From NCBI RefSeq assembly GCF_002220095.1, contig NZ_CP022372.1, positions 5,210,501-5,274,500 on the forward strand: 64,000 nt of DNA, in the 5' to 3' direction. Below, in pieces: positions 28,994 to 38,532 of the stretch. The translations under genes and the position numbers were made by a program. The notes under the pieces are model-generated. The model was not told where the DNA came from and made no database searches. It worked only from the letters and a program-made list of their open reading frames with translations. How positions within the stretch are numbered: the first letter of the stretch is position 1; every line of letters starts with the position of its first letter. Source of the DNA: Bosea sp. AS-1. Lineage in GTDB: Bacteria; Pseudomonadota; Alphaproteobacteria; Rhizobiales; Beijerinckiaceae.

Positions 28994-29314
28994 ATGCCCA
29001 CCATCGCCGCCTATATCGGCGCCGCGCTCTGCGAGATCGCCGGCTGCTTCGCCTTCTGGGGCTGGATGCGGCTCGGCAAGCCGGTCTGGTGGCTGCTGCC
29101 GGGGCTCGTCTCGCTCGGGCTGTTCGCCTGGCTCCTGACGCTGGTCGAGAGCGCAGCGGCGGGCCGTGCCTTCGCCGCCTATGGCGGGGTCTATATCGCG
29201 GCCTCGCTCGGCTGGCTCTGGGCGGTCGAGGGGGTGAGGCCGGATCGCTGGGACCTGACCGGCGGCGTGATCTGCCTGGCCGGCGCCGCGATCATCCTCG
29301 CGGCGCCGCGCTGA
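28994..29314 (+). CDS. YnfA-family (UPF0060) small membrane protein
   Basis: A 106-residue inner-membrane protein with four predicted helices. Family landmarks are [17 protein letters not shown] (about 9-25), the central [14 protein letters not shown], and [27 protein letters not shown] (shown in part, about 60-87) ahead of the last helix. It is related in topology to small multidrug resistance proteins, but transport has been shown for few members. The ATG at 28994 sits 91 bases from the divergent flavoprotein start. Confidence 0.9.
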   Translation: MPTIAAYIGAALCEIAGCFAFWGWMRLGKPVWWLLPGLVSLGLFAWLLTLVESAAAGRAFAAYGGVYIAASLGWLWAVEGVRPDRWDLTGGVICLAGAAIILAAPR

Positions 29315-29324
29315 AGCGAGGCCT

Positions 29325-31052
29325 TCAGCCGCCCGAATGGGGGGCCGGGATCAGCACGGAGGGCGTCTCGCGCTGCTCGGCCGCAGCCTTGGTCTCGCGC
29401 AGGCGGCTCTCGCGCAATTCATTGGCGCTCTCGAGGATCGGATAGGCGATCGAGACGATATGGCCGTGAATGCGCTTGAGGTCGCGGATGATGTCGAGAT
29501 GGATCGCACTGGTCTCGATCGATTCCGGCCGGCCCGAGCGCAGGCGCTGAAAATGGCTGTCGGTGGCCCGTCGCTCGGCCTCGCGCATCGCCGCCTTGTC
29601 GGCGAAGAGCTGGCGGGCGAGCACGATGTCGCGCGTGGCGAAGACGTTGAGCGCCAGCGCCAGCGCCGAGGCGACGCGATGATGGAAGTCGCGGATCTCG
29701 GCCAGGCCCTCGGGTGAGAAGGTGTAGCGCTTGCGGATCTTCTTCTCGGCGAGCTCGCGCAGGTTCTTGTCGATGATGTCGCCGATATGCTCCAGATTCG
29801 TGATCAGCGTGATGATCTCGAACAGGCGGCGGCTCTCCTCGTCGGTCAATTCGTTGCGCGAGACCTTGACCAGATAGAGCTTGATCGACTCGTGGATGGT
29901 GTCGACGCCGTCATCGGCCTGAGCGATGGCGCGGGAGAGCTTGAGTTCGTCCTTCTCCAGCAGGGTCATGGTGTCGCGCAGCATGACCTCGACACGGTCA
30001 CCGAGCCGCAGCGCCTCGCGCATCGCGCCGGCGAGCGCCTCGGTCGGGCTGTCGAGGGCGTTGGGGTCGAGATAGCGCGGCGCCACCGCCTCGGCCTTCT
30101 CGTCCTTGCCCGGCATGAAGCGCTCGACCAGCCGCGCGATCGGCTTGACGAAGGGCAGGAAGACCAGCGCGCCGACGACGTTCAGCGCGACGTGGAACTC
30201 GATGGCGAAACGCGGGCCTGCGGTCGGCAGGCTGGTCAGCCAGTCGGCCAGCGGGCCGACGAAGGGGATGATGACAATCGCCAGCAACAGACGCGTCAGC
30301 AGATTGCCGACGGCGGCGCGGCGCTGGGCGGCGGGCGCGCCGAGCTGGTCGAGCACCGGGATCAGCGCATTGCCGAGATTGGCGCCGATGACCAGCGTCA
30401 GCGCGGTCGCGGGCGGGAAGAGCCCCGAGGCGGCGAAGGTCGCGACCAGCAGGATGACCGCGATGCTGGAATGCACCATCCAGGTCGCGGCGATGGCGAC
30501 AAGCACGGCGAGCAGCGGCTCCGAGCCGATGGCGCCGAGGATGACGCGGAAGGTCGGCGACTGCGCCAGCGGCGCGGCGGCCGTGTTGAGCTCGATCAGC
30601 GAAAGCAGGATCAGGCCGATGCCGACCAGCACGCGGCCGATATTGCGCGGGCGCTCCATCGCCTCGCTCGACAGATACATCGCGACGCCGATCGCGACGC
30701 ATAGGCCCCAGACCCAGCCGAGATCCATCGAGATGACGAAGGCGGCGAGCGCGGTACCCAGATTGGCGCCGAGCAGCACGGCGAGCGCCATGGCCGAACC
30801 GATCAGCGCCTGACCGGCGAAGGAGGATACGAGCAGCGTCGTCGCCGTCGAGCTCTGCAGCACCATCGTCACCACGATGCCGCTGCCGAAGGCGGCGAAG
30901 CGGTTGCGGGTGAAGCTCTGCAGGGCATGGCGAAGCTGCGAGCCGAAGGCGCGCATCGCGCCGGTTCGCACCAGCCTGACCGCCCAGATCAGCAGCGCGA
31001 CGCCGCCCGCCAGGTGGATCAGGATATTGGTTGCGCTCTCGCTCGTGGCCAT
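29325..31052 (-). CDS. Na/Pi-cotransporter family protein with PhoU-like domain
   Basis: Inner-membrane sodium/phosphate symporter-like protein, 575 residues. Two inverted transport repeats carry the QSS motif characteristic of the family: TMVLQSSTATTLL (about 65) and the variant MVHSSIAVILLVATF (about 190). The helices end near residue 325. The C-terminal third is a cytoplasmic PhoU-like helical domain (RVEVMLRDTMTLLEKDELKL, about 350-370), thought to regulate transport. It may import phosphate or adjust phosphate flux. An AT-rich 160-base gap upstream should hold the promoter. It is not part of a pst/pho cluster here. Confidence 0.92.
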   Translation of the reverse strand: MATSESATNILIHLAGGVALLIWAVRLVRTGAMRAFGSQLRHALQSFTRNRFAAFGSGIVVTMVLQSSTATTLLVSSFAGQALIGSAMALAVLLGANLGTALAAFVISMDLGWVWGLCVAIGVAMYLSSEAMERPRNIGRVLVGIGLILLSLIELNTAAAPLAQSPTFRVILGAIGSEPLLAVLVAIAATWMVHSSIAVILLVATFAASGLFPPATALTLVIGANLGNALIPVLDQLGAPAAQRRAAVGNLLTRLLLAIVIIPFVGPLADWLTSLPTAGPRFAIEFHVALNVVGALVFLPFVKPIARLVERFMPGKDEKAEAVAPRYLDPNALDSPTEALAGAMREALRLGDRVEVMLRDTMTLLEKDELKLSRAIAQADDGVDTIHESIKLYLVKVSRNELTDEESRRLFEIITLITNLEHIGDIIDKNLRELAEKKIRKRYTFSPEGLAEIRDFHHRVASALALALNVFATRDIVLARQLFADKAAMREAERRATDSHFQRLRSGRPESIETSAIHLDIIRDLKRIHGHIVSIAYPILESANELRESRLRETKAAAEQRETPSVLIPAPHSGG

Positions 31053-31212
31053 TTCCGTGCGGTCTTTCCCCGATTCAGGTGGTGAGACTAGGCTGAATCT
31101 ATCAATTTTTGATTAGCCAACTCAACAGCTATATACAGTGAAAGTGCTGAGAATGCGGCAGAATTTCCGTATTTGCCGCGTTCCGATGCGCTCGTTTGTC
31201 GCTAAAGCGGGC

Positions 31213-32280
31213 TCAAGCGGGCGGAATCAGCGTCACGCCCGACTTCGCGAAGGAAACCGCGACGGGAGATCCTGGTTCCAGCAGGTCGCGGGCGCCATAT
31301 TGCACCACGAACAGCTCGCCGACCTCGGTTTCGACCATGATGTCGAGGTGGTTGCCGAGATAGGCGCATTTGCGGATCGTGCCCGGTAAGGCGCCGGCCT
31401 GCCCAGGCTCCCCAAGCAGCAGTGCCTCCGGCCGGATCGCGACCCGGGCCGGACCGGCCCCGAGACCGCGCGCCGGCAGCGAGACGGTGGCGGAGCCGAT
31501 GCCGACATCGGCGCGGCCGTCCGCCACGGCCTTCACCGTGACGTCGACGAGGTTGGCGTCGCCGATGAAGTCGGCGACGAAGGCATTGGCGGGCTGCTCG
31601 TAAAGGTCGCGCGGAGCGCCCTGCTGGGCGATCTTCGCGTTCGACATCACGATGATGCGGTCGGAGACGGCGAGCGCCTCCTCCTGATCATGGGTGACGT
31701 AGGCCACGGTCAGGTTGAGATCCTGCTGCAATTCGCGGATCTCCTCGCGCACCCGGCGACGCAGCTTGGCATCGAGGTTGGAGAGCGGCTCGTCGAAAAG
31801 CAGAACCTGCGGCTCCAGGACGAGCGCGCGAGCGACGGCGACGCGCTGCTGCTGTCCGCCGGAGAGTTCGGACGGGTAACGGCTCTCGAAACCCTTGAGG
31901 CCGACCAGCGCCAGCTTCTCCAGCGCCATCTGCTTCGCCTGCTCCTTGCCCATGCCCTTCACGGTGGGGCCATAAGCGGCGTTCTCCAGCACGCTCATAT
32001 GCGGAAACAGCGCATAGGACTGGAACACCATCGAGACGTCGCGATCGGCCGCCGAGAGCTTGGTGACGTCGTTGCCGCCGATCATGATCTGGCCTTCGGA
32101 GGCAATCTCCAACCCGGCGATCATGCGCAGCGTCGTGGTCTTGCCGCAGCCGGAGGGGCCGAGCAGCGTGACGAGCTGACCGGGCTCGATGGAGAAACTG
32201 ACATTGTCGACCGCCGTCACCGAGCCATAACGCATCGAGACATTGCGGAATTCGACGGAAGCGGGGCCGGCCTTCGTCAA
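31213..32280 (-). CDS. ABC transporter ATP-binding protein (AfuC/FbpC-like, TOBE domain)
   Basis: ATPase of a binding-protein-dependent importer, 355 residues. Walker A is LLGPSGCGKTTTLRM (about 38-52), Q-loop FQSYALFPHMS, signature LSGGQQQR, Walker B VLLFDEPLSNLD and switch His in YVTHDQEEA. A C-terminal TOBE/OB region (about 270-355) includes RVAIRPEALLLG. The start is inferred to be TTG at 32280: it overlaps the permease stop as TTGA and has AGGGAG seven bases upstream, whereas the first downstream Met would remove the first strand. It is the last gene of the three-gene transporter set. Confidence 0.9.
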   Translation of the reverse strand: MTKAGPASVEFRNVSMRYGSVTAVDNVSFSIEPGQLVTLLGPSGCGKTTTLRMIAGLEIASEGQIMIGGNDVTKLSAADRDVSMVFQSYALFPHMSVLENAAYGPTVKGMGKEQAKQMALEKLALVGLKGFESRYPSELSGGQQQRVAVARALVLEPQVLLFDEPLSNLDAKLRRRVREEIRELQQDLNLTVAYVTHDQEEALAVSDRIIVMSNAKIAQQGAPRDLYEQPANAFVADFIGDANLVDVTVKAVADGRADVGIGSATVSLPARGLGAGPARVAIRPEALLLGEPGQAGALPGTIRKCAYLGNHLDIMVETEVGELFVVQYGARDLLEPGSPVAVSFAKSGVTLIPPA

Positions 32281-34505
32281 CTTGCTGCTCCCTGAGTGAT
32301 GGGGTCGGCGACCGAGCCGGACAGTGCCGGGCTCCTGGCCCCGGTCTTGCGCCGGCCGAGCTTGCGCTCGCCGACGAGGAACTGGATGAGGGCGATGCCA
32401 AGCGCCATGAAGACGATCAGCACCGAGGAATAGGCGATGGCGAGGCCGAATTCGCCTGCCTCGACGCGCCCGACGATATAGGCGGTGGAGAGGTTGTATT
32501 CGGCCGAGACCAGGAAGATCACGGCGCTGACCGCCGTCATCGAGCGCACGAAGGAATAGACCAGCGCCGAGACCAGAGCGGGCTTCAGCAGCGGCAGCAC
32601 GACGCGCCAGAGCGTGGTGAAGCTGCGGGCGCGCAGGGTGGTCGAGGCCTCGTCGAGGCTCTTGTCGATCTGCGACAGCCCGGCGATGCCGGAGCGCACG
32701 CCGACCGGCATGTTGCGGAAGACGAAGGCGATGACGAGGATCAGTCCCGTCCCGGTGATCTCCACCGGCGGCACGTTGAAGGCGAGGATATAGGCGACGC
32801 CGAGCACCGTGCCGGGGATGGCAAAGGAGAGCATCGTCGCGAATTCCAGCGTCGAGCGGCCGCGGAAGCGCTGGCGCGTCAGCAGATAGGCGGTGAGCAG
32901 GCCGATCAGCGCGGTCAGCGGCGCCGAGATCGCGGCGACCTTGATCGTGGTGAAGAAGGAGGGCCAGGCCGAGCCCTCGAAATAGAGGCCGTTGCTGAAG
33001 TCGATGGAGAAGCCCGTCAGGTAGTGCTGCAGCGTCGGGGTGTAGTCCCGGCCCATGTTGCGGACGAAGCCGCCGACCAGGATGACGACATAGATCACCA
33101 GCGTCAGCGCCACCCAGGGCACGATCGCCGCCGTCGCCAGCCAGGAGACGCGGCGCGGCAGCGGCGTCGGCAGACCGGCATCGCCCTTGCCGGTGACGGT
33201 CGTGTAGGATTTGCCACCGAGCCAGCGCTGCTGGATCCAGAAGGCCCCGAGCGTGAAGGCGAGCAGGACGATGGCGAGCACCGCCGCCTGCCCCTGATTG
33301 TAGGAGGCGCCGACCACCGCGAAGAAGATCTTGGTCGAAAGCACCTCGAAATTGCCGGCGAGCACCAGTGGATTGCCGAAATCGGCCATGCTCTCGACGA
33401 AGCCGAGCAGGAAGGCATTGGCGATGCCCGGGCGCAGCAGCGGCCAGGTCACGGTGCGGAAGGTCTGCCAGCGCTTGGCGCCAAGCGTCTGCGAGGCCTC
33501 CTCGAGACTGGGCGAGATGCCCTGCACCACGCCGATCAGAACGAGGAAGGCGATCGGCGCGAAGGCCAGCACCTGCGCCAGCAAGACGCCGGGCAAGCCA
33601 TAGAGCCAGCGCGAGCGCGGGATATCGAACCACTCGTAGAGCAAGGTCGAGACCGCGCCGGCGCGGCCGAACAGCAGGATCAGCGCCAGGCCGATGACGA
33701 AAGGCGGGGTGATGATCGGCAGCACCGTCAGCGCCCGCATGATGCGCTTGCCCGGCATGCCGGTGCGCAGGATCAGCAGCGCGCAGGCGAGCCCGAGCAG
33801 GGTGGTGATGACGCCGCAGAGCACGGCGAGGATCAGCGTGTTCCAGGCGACGCCGCAATTGGTGTTGCTGGTGACGCAGCCCAGCCCCCAGATCGAGGAA
33901 TCGAAGAAGGCGTCGACGAAGGCCGCGGGCGCGAAGGCCCCGTTCTGGTCGACCAGCGCGCTCTTCAGGATGATCGCGACCGGGAAGAAGATGAAGATGC
34001 CGATCAGCAGGATGATCAGGCCGATCGTCGAGACGGTGAAGAGATCGCCGCGGCAGACGCCGCGATAGGCCAGGCCATGGCAGAGCAGGAAGAGCAGGGA
34101 GAGCAGCGTCAGGAAGGCGCCGCCACCGATGCCGCGCTGCGTCGCGCCGCCGCCGCCGAGCAAGGCGGCGAGCCAGGCGATGCCCTGGTCCTTCAGCACG
34201 ATGGCGAAAGCCTGGGCGAAGAACAGCAGCAGGCCGAGCAAGCCGGCCCAGATCAGCACGCGGGCCGTGCGCTGGCGGTCGCCGCTACCCCAGAACAAGG
34301 TCGCCGCGACGAGCGCGACGCCGGGCGGCAGGAGCCAGGGCGTCTGGCCCGAGAGCACGAGCGCCAGGGCACTGCCGGCCTTGCCGAAGGGATATTCGGC
34401 GAGCCAGCCCCAATCCGCCAGCCCCATGCCCTCGACGAGGTACCAGGGCATCAGCGCATAGCCGAGCCAGCCGATCAGCAGCACAAATCGCGTCGCCGGC
34501 GCCAT
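32277..34505 (-). CDS. ABC transporter permease, fused two-domain (AfuB/FbpB-like)
   Basis: A 742-residue integral membrane protein carrying two complete permease units in one chain, as in ferric/hexose-phosphate (FbpB/AfuB) importers. About residues 1-150 hold extra hydrophobic helices, seen in AfuB-like proteins. The two EAA coupling loops lie near PSLEEASQTLGAKRWQTF (about 345) and KSLDEASTTLRARSFTTL (about 625). The ATG at 34505 is taken as start; an in-frame codon at 34529 is possible. A 228-base gap with a repeat element separates it from the binding-protein gene upstream. Confidence 0.88.
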   Translation of the reverse strand: MAPATRFVLLIGWLGYALMPWYLVEGMGLADWGWLAEYPFGKAGSALALVLSGQTPWLLPPGVALVAATLFWGSGDRQRTARVLIWAGLLGLLLFFAQAFAIVLKDQGIAWLAALLGGGGATQRGIGGGAFLTLLSLLFLLCHGLAYRGVCRGDLFTVSTIGLIILLIGIFIFFPVAIILKSALVDQNGAFAPAAFVDAFFDSSIWGLGCVTSNTNCGVAWNTLILAVLCGVITTLLGLACALLILRTGMPGKRIMRALTVLPIITPPFVIGLALILLFGRAGAVSTLLYEWFDIPRSRWLYGLPGVLLAQVLAFAPIAFLVLIGVVQGISPSLEEASQTLGAKRWQTFRTVTWPLLRPGIANAFLLGFVESMADFGNPLVLAGNFEVLSTKIFFAVVGASYNQGQAAVLAIVLLAFTLGAFWIQQRWLGGKSYTTVTGKGDAGLPTPLPRRVSWLATAAIVPWVALTLVIYVVILVGGFVRNMGRDYTPTLQHYLTGFSIDFSNGLYFEGSAWPSFFTTIKVAAISAPLTALIGLLTAYLLTRQRFRGRSTLEFATMLSFAIPGTVLGVAYILAFNVPPVEITGTGLILVIAFVFRNMPVGVRSGIAGLSQIDKSLDEASTTLRARSFTTLWRVVLPLLKPALVSALVYSFVRSMTAVSAVIFLVSAEYNLSTAYIVGRVEAGEFGLAIAYSSVLIVFMALGIALIQFLVGERKLGRRKTGARSPALSGSVADPITQGAAS

Positions 34506-34589
34506 GGTTGCCCTGTTCCCTCTCGACAATGATCCGGACCGGTTCCAGCCGGTCTTCGCGTTTCTGGTGCGGTTCGATGCAGGCCCGCT

Positions 34590-34689
34590 CCGTCATCCCG
34601 GACGGAGCGAAGCTGAGATCCGGGATCCATGCCTGCGCCTTCAGCGGGGAGGTTCGGGCATGGACCCCGGGTCGAGCCCGGGATGACGG
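34590..34689. repeat. REP-like palindromic element in a transporter operon
   Basis: CCGTCATCCCGG (34590-34601) and CCGGGATGACGG (34678-34689) are perfect inverted repeats. Between them lie GATCCGGGATCCATGCC and GGCATGGACCCCGGG, which extend the fold. Interspersed elements of this CGTCATCCCGG type are common between genes in Hyphomicrobiales. Lying between the binding-protein and permease genes, it may shield the upstream message from decay. Confidence 0.65.
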
Positions 34690-34733
34690 CGTGTTCCCGG
34701 GGTCACCCGAAAACACGCCTCGCAAGCAGCGCC

Positions 34734-35771
34734 TTATTTCGGCAGTGCCTTGACTTCCTTGTCCCACTTGGCGAGCAGGCGGGTGCGCTCGGCCGAGGAG
34801 CCGTATTTCACGAAGTCATAGTTGATCAGCTTCATCTGATCCATCTTCGGCGACTGCGGCGGCACCGGCGCGGCCTTGTTCGACGGCACCTGATAGGACT
34901 TGGCCGGGGCGGCGAGCGCCTGGGCGGCCGGGGTCAGGGCCCAGTCGTAGAACTTCTTGGCGTTGTCGAGATTGCGCGCACCCTTGACGATCGACATCGA
35001 GCCGATCTCGTAGCCCGTGCCCTCGCAGGGCGCGACCGGCTTGATCGGGTCGCCCTGCACCGCGAAGACCACCGCGTCATGGATGAAGACGATGCCGACG
35101 GCGGTCTCGCCGAGGCTGGCGGCCTTGGCCGGCGCGGCGCCCGACTTGGTGTACTGGCTGATGTTCTTGTGCAGGGCCTTGAGGTAATCGAAGCCCTTGT
35201 CCTCGCCCATCAGCTGCACGACGGTGGCGAGCAGGTTGTAGGCCGTGCCCGAGGAGTTCGGGTCGGCGACCTGGACGTCGTCCTTCAGCTTCGGGTTGAG
35301 CAGGTCGGCCCAGCATTTCGGCTCGGGGATGCCCTTGGCCTTGATCTGCTCGGTGTTGAAGCCGAAGCCGAGCGCGCCGGCATAGATGCCGACCGAGCGG
35401 TGCTTGGCCGCCTTCCACTGGTCGATCGCCCAGCTATGGAGCTCCTTGTTCTTCGGCGATTCATATTCCTGGGTCAGCCCCTCCTCCGCCGCCTGCAGAT
35501 GCGGGTCGCCGGTGCCGCCCCACCAGATGTCGCCGCGCGGGTTCGAGGATTCGGCCTTGAGCTGGGCATAGATCTCGCCCGCCGACTTGCGCGTCATCGC
35601 GACCTTGATGCCGGTCTCCTTCTCGAAGGCGTTCGACATGGCGCGGCACCATTCTTCCTGGACGCCGCAATACATGACGAGCGACCCTTGGGCACGGGCC
35701 GGCGTGGCGGCGAAGGCCGCGGTGGCAAGCGCGGCGAAGAGCCCCGCCCTGACCCAGGATTTCGACTGCAT
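34734..35771 (-). CDS. ABC transporter substrate-binding protein (AfuA-like)
   Basis: Periplasmic binding protein of 345 residues with a Sec signal peptide (AGLFAALATAAFAATPARAQ, cut after about 28). The fold is that of the FbpA/AfuA/FutA group: LVMYCGVQEEW, FEKETGIKVAMTRKSAGEI and DIWWGGTGDPH. In ferric-binding FbpA a Tyr pair sits where this protein reads IVFIHDAVVFA (about 212-222), so iron binding through that pair is excluded. A His-Asp pair fits AfuA-type proteins that bind sugar phosphates. The genes that follow upstream (phosphatase, inositol dehydrogenase, SDR) point to a phosphorylated cyclitol or sugar. That ligand is inferred. Confidence 0.82.
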   Translation of the reverse strand: MQSKSWVRAGLFAALATAAFAATPARAQGSLVMYCGVQEEWCRAMSNAFEKETGIKVAMTRKSAGEIYAQLKAESSNPRGDIWWGGTGDPHLQAAEEGLTQEYESPKNKELHSWAIDQWKAAKHRSVGIYAGALGFGFNTEQIKAKGIPEPKCWADLLNPKLKDDVQVADPNSSGTAYNLLATVVQLMGEDKGFDYLKALHKNISQYTKSGAAPAKAASLGETAVGIVFIHDAVVFAVQGDPIKPVAPCEGTGYEIGSMSIVKGARNLDNAKKFYDWALTPAAQALAAPAKSYQVPSNKAAPVPPQSPKMDQMKLINYDFVKYGSSAERTRLLAKWDKEVKALPK

Positions 35772-35875
35772 GGTAACCTCCCTGATCGAGTGGACCGGCT
35801 TCTGTCGTCCGGCTCTGCTGGTTGATGCGAAAGTGAAACGAGCGCGCCAAAAAGATCAACGAAATAACGCGCCGG

Positions 35876-36673
35876 CTAAGCGATTCCTGTGATCTTCCTC
35901 AGCTCCGAAACCAATTCCGGCGTGCAGCACAGGATCGGATTGCCCTTCGAGATCCCTTCGCCAGCGAAGAAATCATTGACATAGGCGCCGGCCTCGCTGG
36001 CGATGACGATGCCCGCCGCGACGTCCCAGGCGTTGATGTGCAGTTCCGCGTAGCCCTCGCTCCAGCCGCAGGCCGTGTGGCAGAGGCCAAGCGTGCCGGA
36101 GCCGCCGCGCTTCACCGCGGCGCCCGCCGCATAGCCGCGCGCGATCACCTCGAGATAGCGCTCGGCCGGCACGCGGGTCGACCAGCCGAGCTCGAAAGCG
36201 GCGCGGGCGATATCGGTGGCGCCGGAGACCTTGATCGGCTCGCCGTTCAGCGTCGCGCCAGCCCCGCGGCGGGCAGCGTAGACCTCGCCCAGCGCCGGCG
36301 CGGCGACGACGCCGATCTCGGGCTTGCGATCCGCCAGGAAGCCGATGGAAATGCACCAGTTGCGGTCGCCATGGGCGAAATTCGCAGTGCCATCGATCGG
36401 ATCGAGGATCCAGACAGCATCGGACGGCTTGCCGCCGCCCTCCTCGCCGATGACGGAGTCGTTCGGAAAGAGCTCGGAGAGGCGCCGGCGCAGGAAGTCC
36501 TCGACCTTGCCATCGGCGACGGTGAGCCAGTCCTGCGCGCCCTTCATCGAGATGCCGAGGGATTCGCGCTTGTTGAAATAGCCCAGTGCCAGATGGCTCG
36601 CCTCGGTGGCGAGGCCGAGCGCCGCGTAATAGCGCAGATCGCGTTCGGCCGGCGTCATCGGCCCGCCCGTCAT
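35876..36673 (-). CDS. Inositol monophosphatase family phosphatase
   Basis: Mg-dependent, lithium-sensitive-type phosphatase of 265 residues, cytosolic. The metal site is complete: GEEGGG (about 75-80), ILDPIDGTANFAHG (about 89-102) and INAWDVAAGIVIASEAG (about 214-230). Members hydrolyse inositol phosphates, fructose bisphosphate, 3'-phosphoadenosine compounds or histidinol phosphate. The gene starts with an ATG at 36673 that shares a base with the stop of the inositol-dehydrogenase-like gene. This coupling, and the sugar-phosphate-type importer next door, favour an inositol or sugar phosphate as substrate. Confidence 0.9.
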   Translation of the reverse strand: MTGGPMTPAERDLRYYAALGLATEASHLALGYFNKRESLGISMKGAQDWLTVADGKVEDFLRRRLSELFPNDSVIGEEGGGKPSDAVWILDPIDGTANFAHGDRNWCISIGFLADRKPEIGVVAAPALGEVYAARRGAGATLNGEPIKVSGATDIARAAFELGWSTRVPAERYLEVIARGYAAGAAVKRGGSGTLGLCHTACGWSEGYAELHINAWDVAAGIVIASEAGAYVNDFFAGEGISKGNPILCCTPELVSELRKITGIA

Positions 36674-37671
36674 CACTTGCCCCCCAGATCGACGCGCACC
36701 GGCTGGCCGGTCCGGGCGGACTCGGTCGCCGCATCGGCGAGGATCTGCGCCTTCAGGCCGTCGAGCCCGGTCGGCGAGGCCGCCGCCTTGCCGTTGCAGG
36801 CGGCAATGAAGGCGTCGAGCTCGGCGCGGTAGGCCGCGGCATAGCGCTCCAGGAAGAAGTTCTGGACGGGATCGGCCCGGAAGCCCTGCCCTGTCGCGAT
36901 CTCGACGGTCGTCTCGTGGATATTGCCGGCGCGCAGCATGCCTTTGGCGCCATGCACCTCGATGCGCTGGTCATAGCCATAGGTCGCGCGCCGCGAGTTC
37001 GAGATCTGCGCGATCTTGCCCGAGGCCGTCTTCATCACCACGGCGGCGGTGTCGACATCGCCGGCCTCGCCGATCGCCTTGTCGACGAGGGCGGAACCGA
37101 GCGCGAAGACCTCGACCGGCTCCTCGGCCAGGAGGAAGCGCGCCATGTCGAAGTCGTGGATCATCATGTCGCGGAAGAGCCCGCCCGAGCGCCTGACGTA
37201 GTCGACCGGCGGCGGGGCGGGATCGCGCGAGATCACGGTGACGATCTCGATCGCGCCGGCCTCGCCCGCGCGCAGACGCTTTTCCAGCGCGGCGAAATTC
37301 GGGTCGAAGCGGCGGTTGAAGCCGATCATCAGCGGCTTGCCCGATTTCTCGACCGTCGCCAGGCAGCGGCGGATGCGGGCGGCGTCGAGATCGACCGGCT
37401 TCTCGCAGAACACGGCCTTGCCGGCCGAGACAGCCTGCTCGATCAGATCGGCATGGGTGTCGGTCGGCGTGCAGATCAGGACGGCGTCGATCGCCGGATC
37501 GGCGAGGATCGCCTCCGTGCTCGTCGCCTTGGCGCCGGTCGCGGCGGCGAGCGAGGCGGCAGCCTCCGGCATCGCGTCTGTGACGGCGACGAGTTCGGCA
37601 TCGCCGCGCGCGGCGACGTTCAGCCCGTGGATGCGCCCGATGCGGCCGGCGCCCAGCAATCCGATCTTCAT
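36673..37671 (-). CDS. Gfo/Idh/MocA oxidoreductase, inositol 2-dehydrogenase-like
   Basis: NAD-dependent cyclitol or sugar dehydrogenase of 332 residues. The Rossmann start is IGLLGAGRIGRIHG (residues 3-16), followed by the catalytic Lys motif VFCEKPVDLD (about 90-99). The substrate domain has GFNRRFDPNFAALE (about 119), SGGLFRDMMIHDFDMARFL (about 162-180, with the conserved Asp and His) and RIEVHGAKGML. These match IolG, which oxidises myo-inositol to scyllo-inosose, more than glucose-fructose oxidoreductase or generic members; related sugars cannot be excluded. It is flanked by the SDR gene upstream and the phosphatase downstream in one leftward transcript. Confidence 0.82.
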   Translation of the reverse strand: MKIGLLGAGRIGRIHGLNVAARGDAELVAVTDAMPEAAASLAAATGAKATSTEAILADPAIDAVLICTPTDTHADLIEQAVSAGKAVFCEKPVDLDAARIRRCLATVEKSGKPLMIGFNRRFDPNFAALEKRLRAGEAGAIEIVTVISRDPAPPPVDYVRRSGGLFRDMMIHDFDMARFLLAEEPVEVFALGSALVDKAIGEAGDVDTAAVVMKTASGKIAQISNSRRATYGYDQRIEVHGAKGMLRAGNIHETTVEIATGQGFRADPVQNFFLERYAAAYRAELDAFIAACNGKAAASPTGLDGLKAQILADAATESARTGQPVRVDLGGK

Positions 37672-37731
37672 GGTCGTCTTCAGTCCTATGGTCCGTCTGC
37701 CGGCCGTCCTGCCGCGAATATGGCCGGAGCG

Positions 37732-38532
37732 CTAGTCATGCGCGCCGAGGATGGTCTGGTCGAAATCGATGTTGGAGCCGGTCATCAGCCCGGATTCGTC
37801 GGAAGCGAGATAGGCGACCGCCTTGGCGACCTCGCGCGGATCGATCAGCCGGCCGAAGGGCTGGCCGGCGGAGGCCTCCTCCAGCCAGCCGTCCTTGGCG
37901 TCATGGCGCAGCTTCATGATCGCATCCTCGCCCGGCGTCGCCATCCAGCCGATATTGAGGCCGTTGACGCGGATGCGGTGCTTGATCAGCCCATAGGCCG
38001 CGTTCTTGGTCAGCACCGCGAGGGCGCCCTTCGAGACGCTGTAGGCGGAGAGGAAAGGCTGACCGCCATGGGCCGACATCGACTGGATGTTGACGATGGC
38101 GCCGGACTGCCCCTGCCGACGCATCAGATCGGCGACGTCCTGGATCAGGAAAAAGGGCGCGCGGAGATTGACCGCCATGATCCGCTCGTAGAGGGCCGGC
38201 GCCGTGTCGAAGATGGTGCCGCGGTCGGTATCGCCGGCGGCGTTGACGAGGATGTCGACATGGTTGAAGGCCGCCGCGGCAGCCGGGACGATCTGTCGCA
38301 CGGCATCGAGATCGGCGAGATCGACCTGATGGAAACGAGCCTCGCAGCCCTCGGCGCGCAGGTTCGCCGCGACCGCCTCGCCGCGCTCGCGGTTGCGCCC
38401 CGTCAACAGAATGCCGCGCAGGCCACGGGCGACGAATTCGCGCGCGATCGCCTCGCCCAGCCCCTGGCTGGCGCCGGTGACGATCGCCACCCTCCCCTCG
38501 AGGCCGCGATTGAAGCTTGCGGTCTGCGGCAC
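37732..38532 (-). CDS. SDR-family oxidoreductase
   Basis: Classical short-chain dehydrogenase/reductase of 266 residues, NAD(P)-dependent, cytosolic. The cofactor loop is [13 protein letters not shown] (about 19-31), NAAGD is at about 97-101, and the active site is [10 protein letters not shown] (Ser) with [10 protein letters not shown] (Tyr and Lys, about 165-169). The start is GTG at 38532: no earlier Met exists before residue 119, and AGGGGAG lies nine bases upstream. As first gene of the dehydrogenase-phosphatase-transporter run, it lies 50 bases from an IolR-type palindrome. It probably oxidises an inositol- or sugar-derived alcohol; relatives include gluconate 5-dehydrogenases and inositol dehydrogenases. 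Confidence 0.88.
   Translation of the reverse strand: MPQTASFNRGLEGRVAIVTGASQGLGEAIAREFVARGLRGILLTGRNRERGEAVAANLRAEGCEARFHQVDLADLDAVRQIVPAAAAAFNHVDILVNAAGDTDRGTIFDTAPALYERIMAVNLRAPFFLIQDVADLMRRQGQSGAIVNIQSMSAHGGQPFLSAYSVSKGALAVLTKNAAYGLIKHRIRVNGLNIGWMATPGEDAIMKLRHDAKDGWLEEASAGQPFGRLIDPREVAKAVAYLASDESGLMTGSNIDFDQTILGAHD

Noticed and set aside
34734..35771. Ferric iron-binding protein (FbpA) as the name of the binding protein
   Set aside because: The general fold matches, but the Tyr pair that holds iron is replaced by His-Asp in IVFIHDAVVF, and the neighbours are sugar or cyclitol enzymes.
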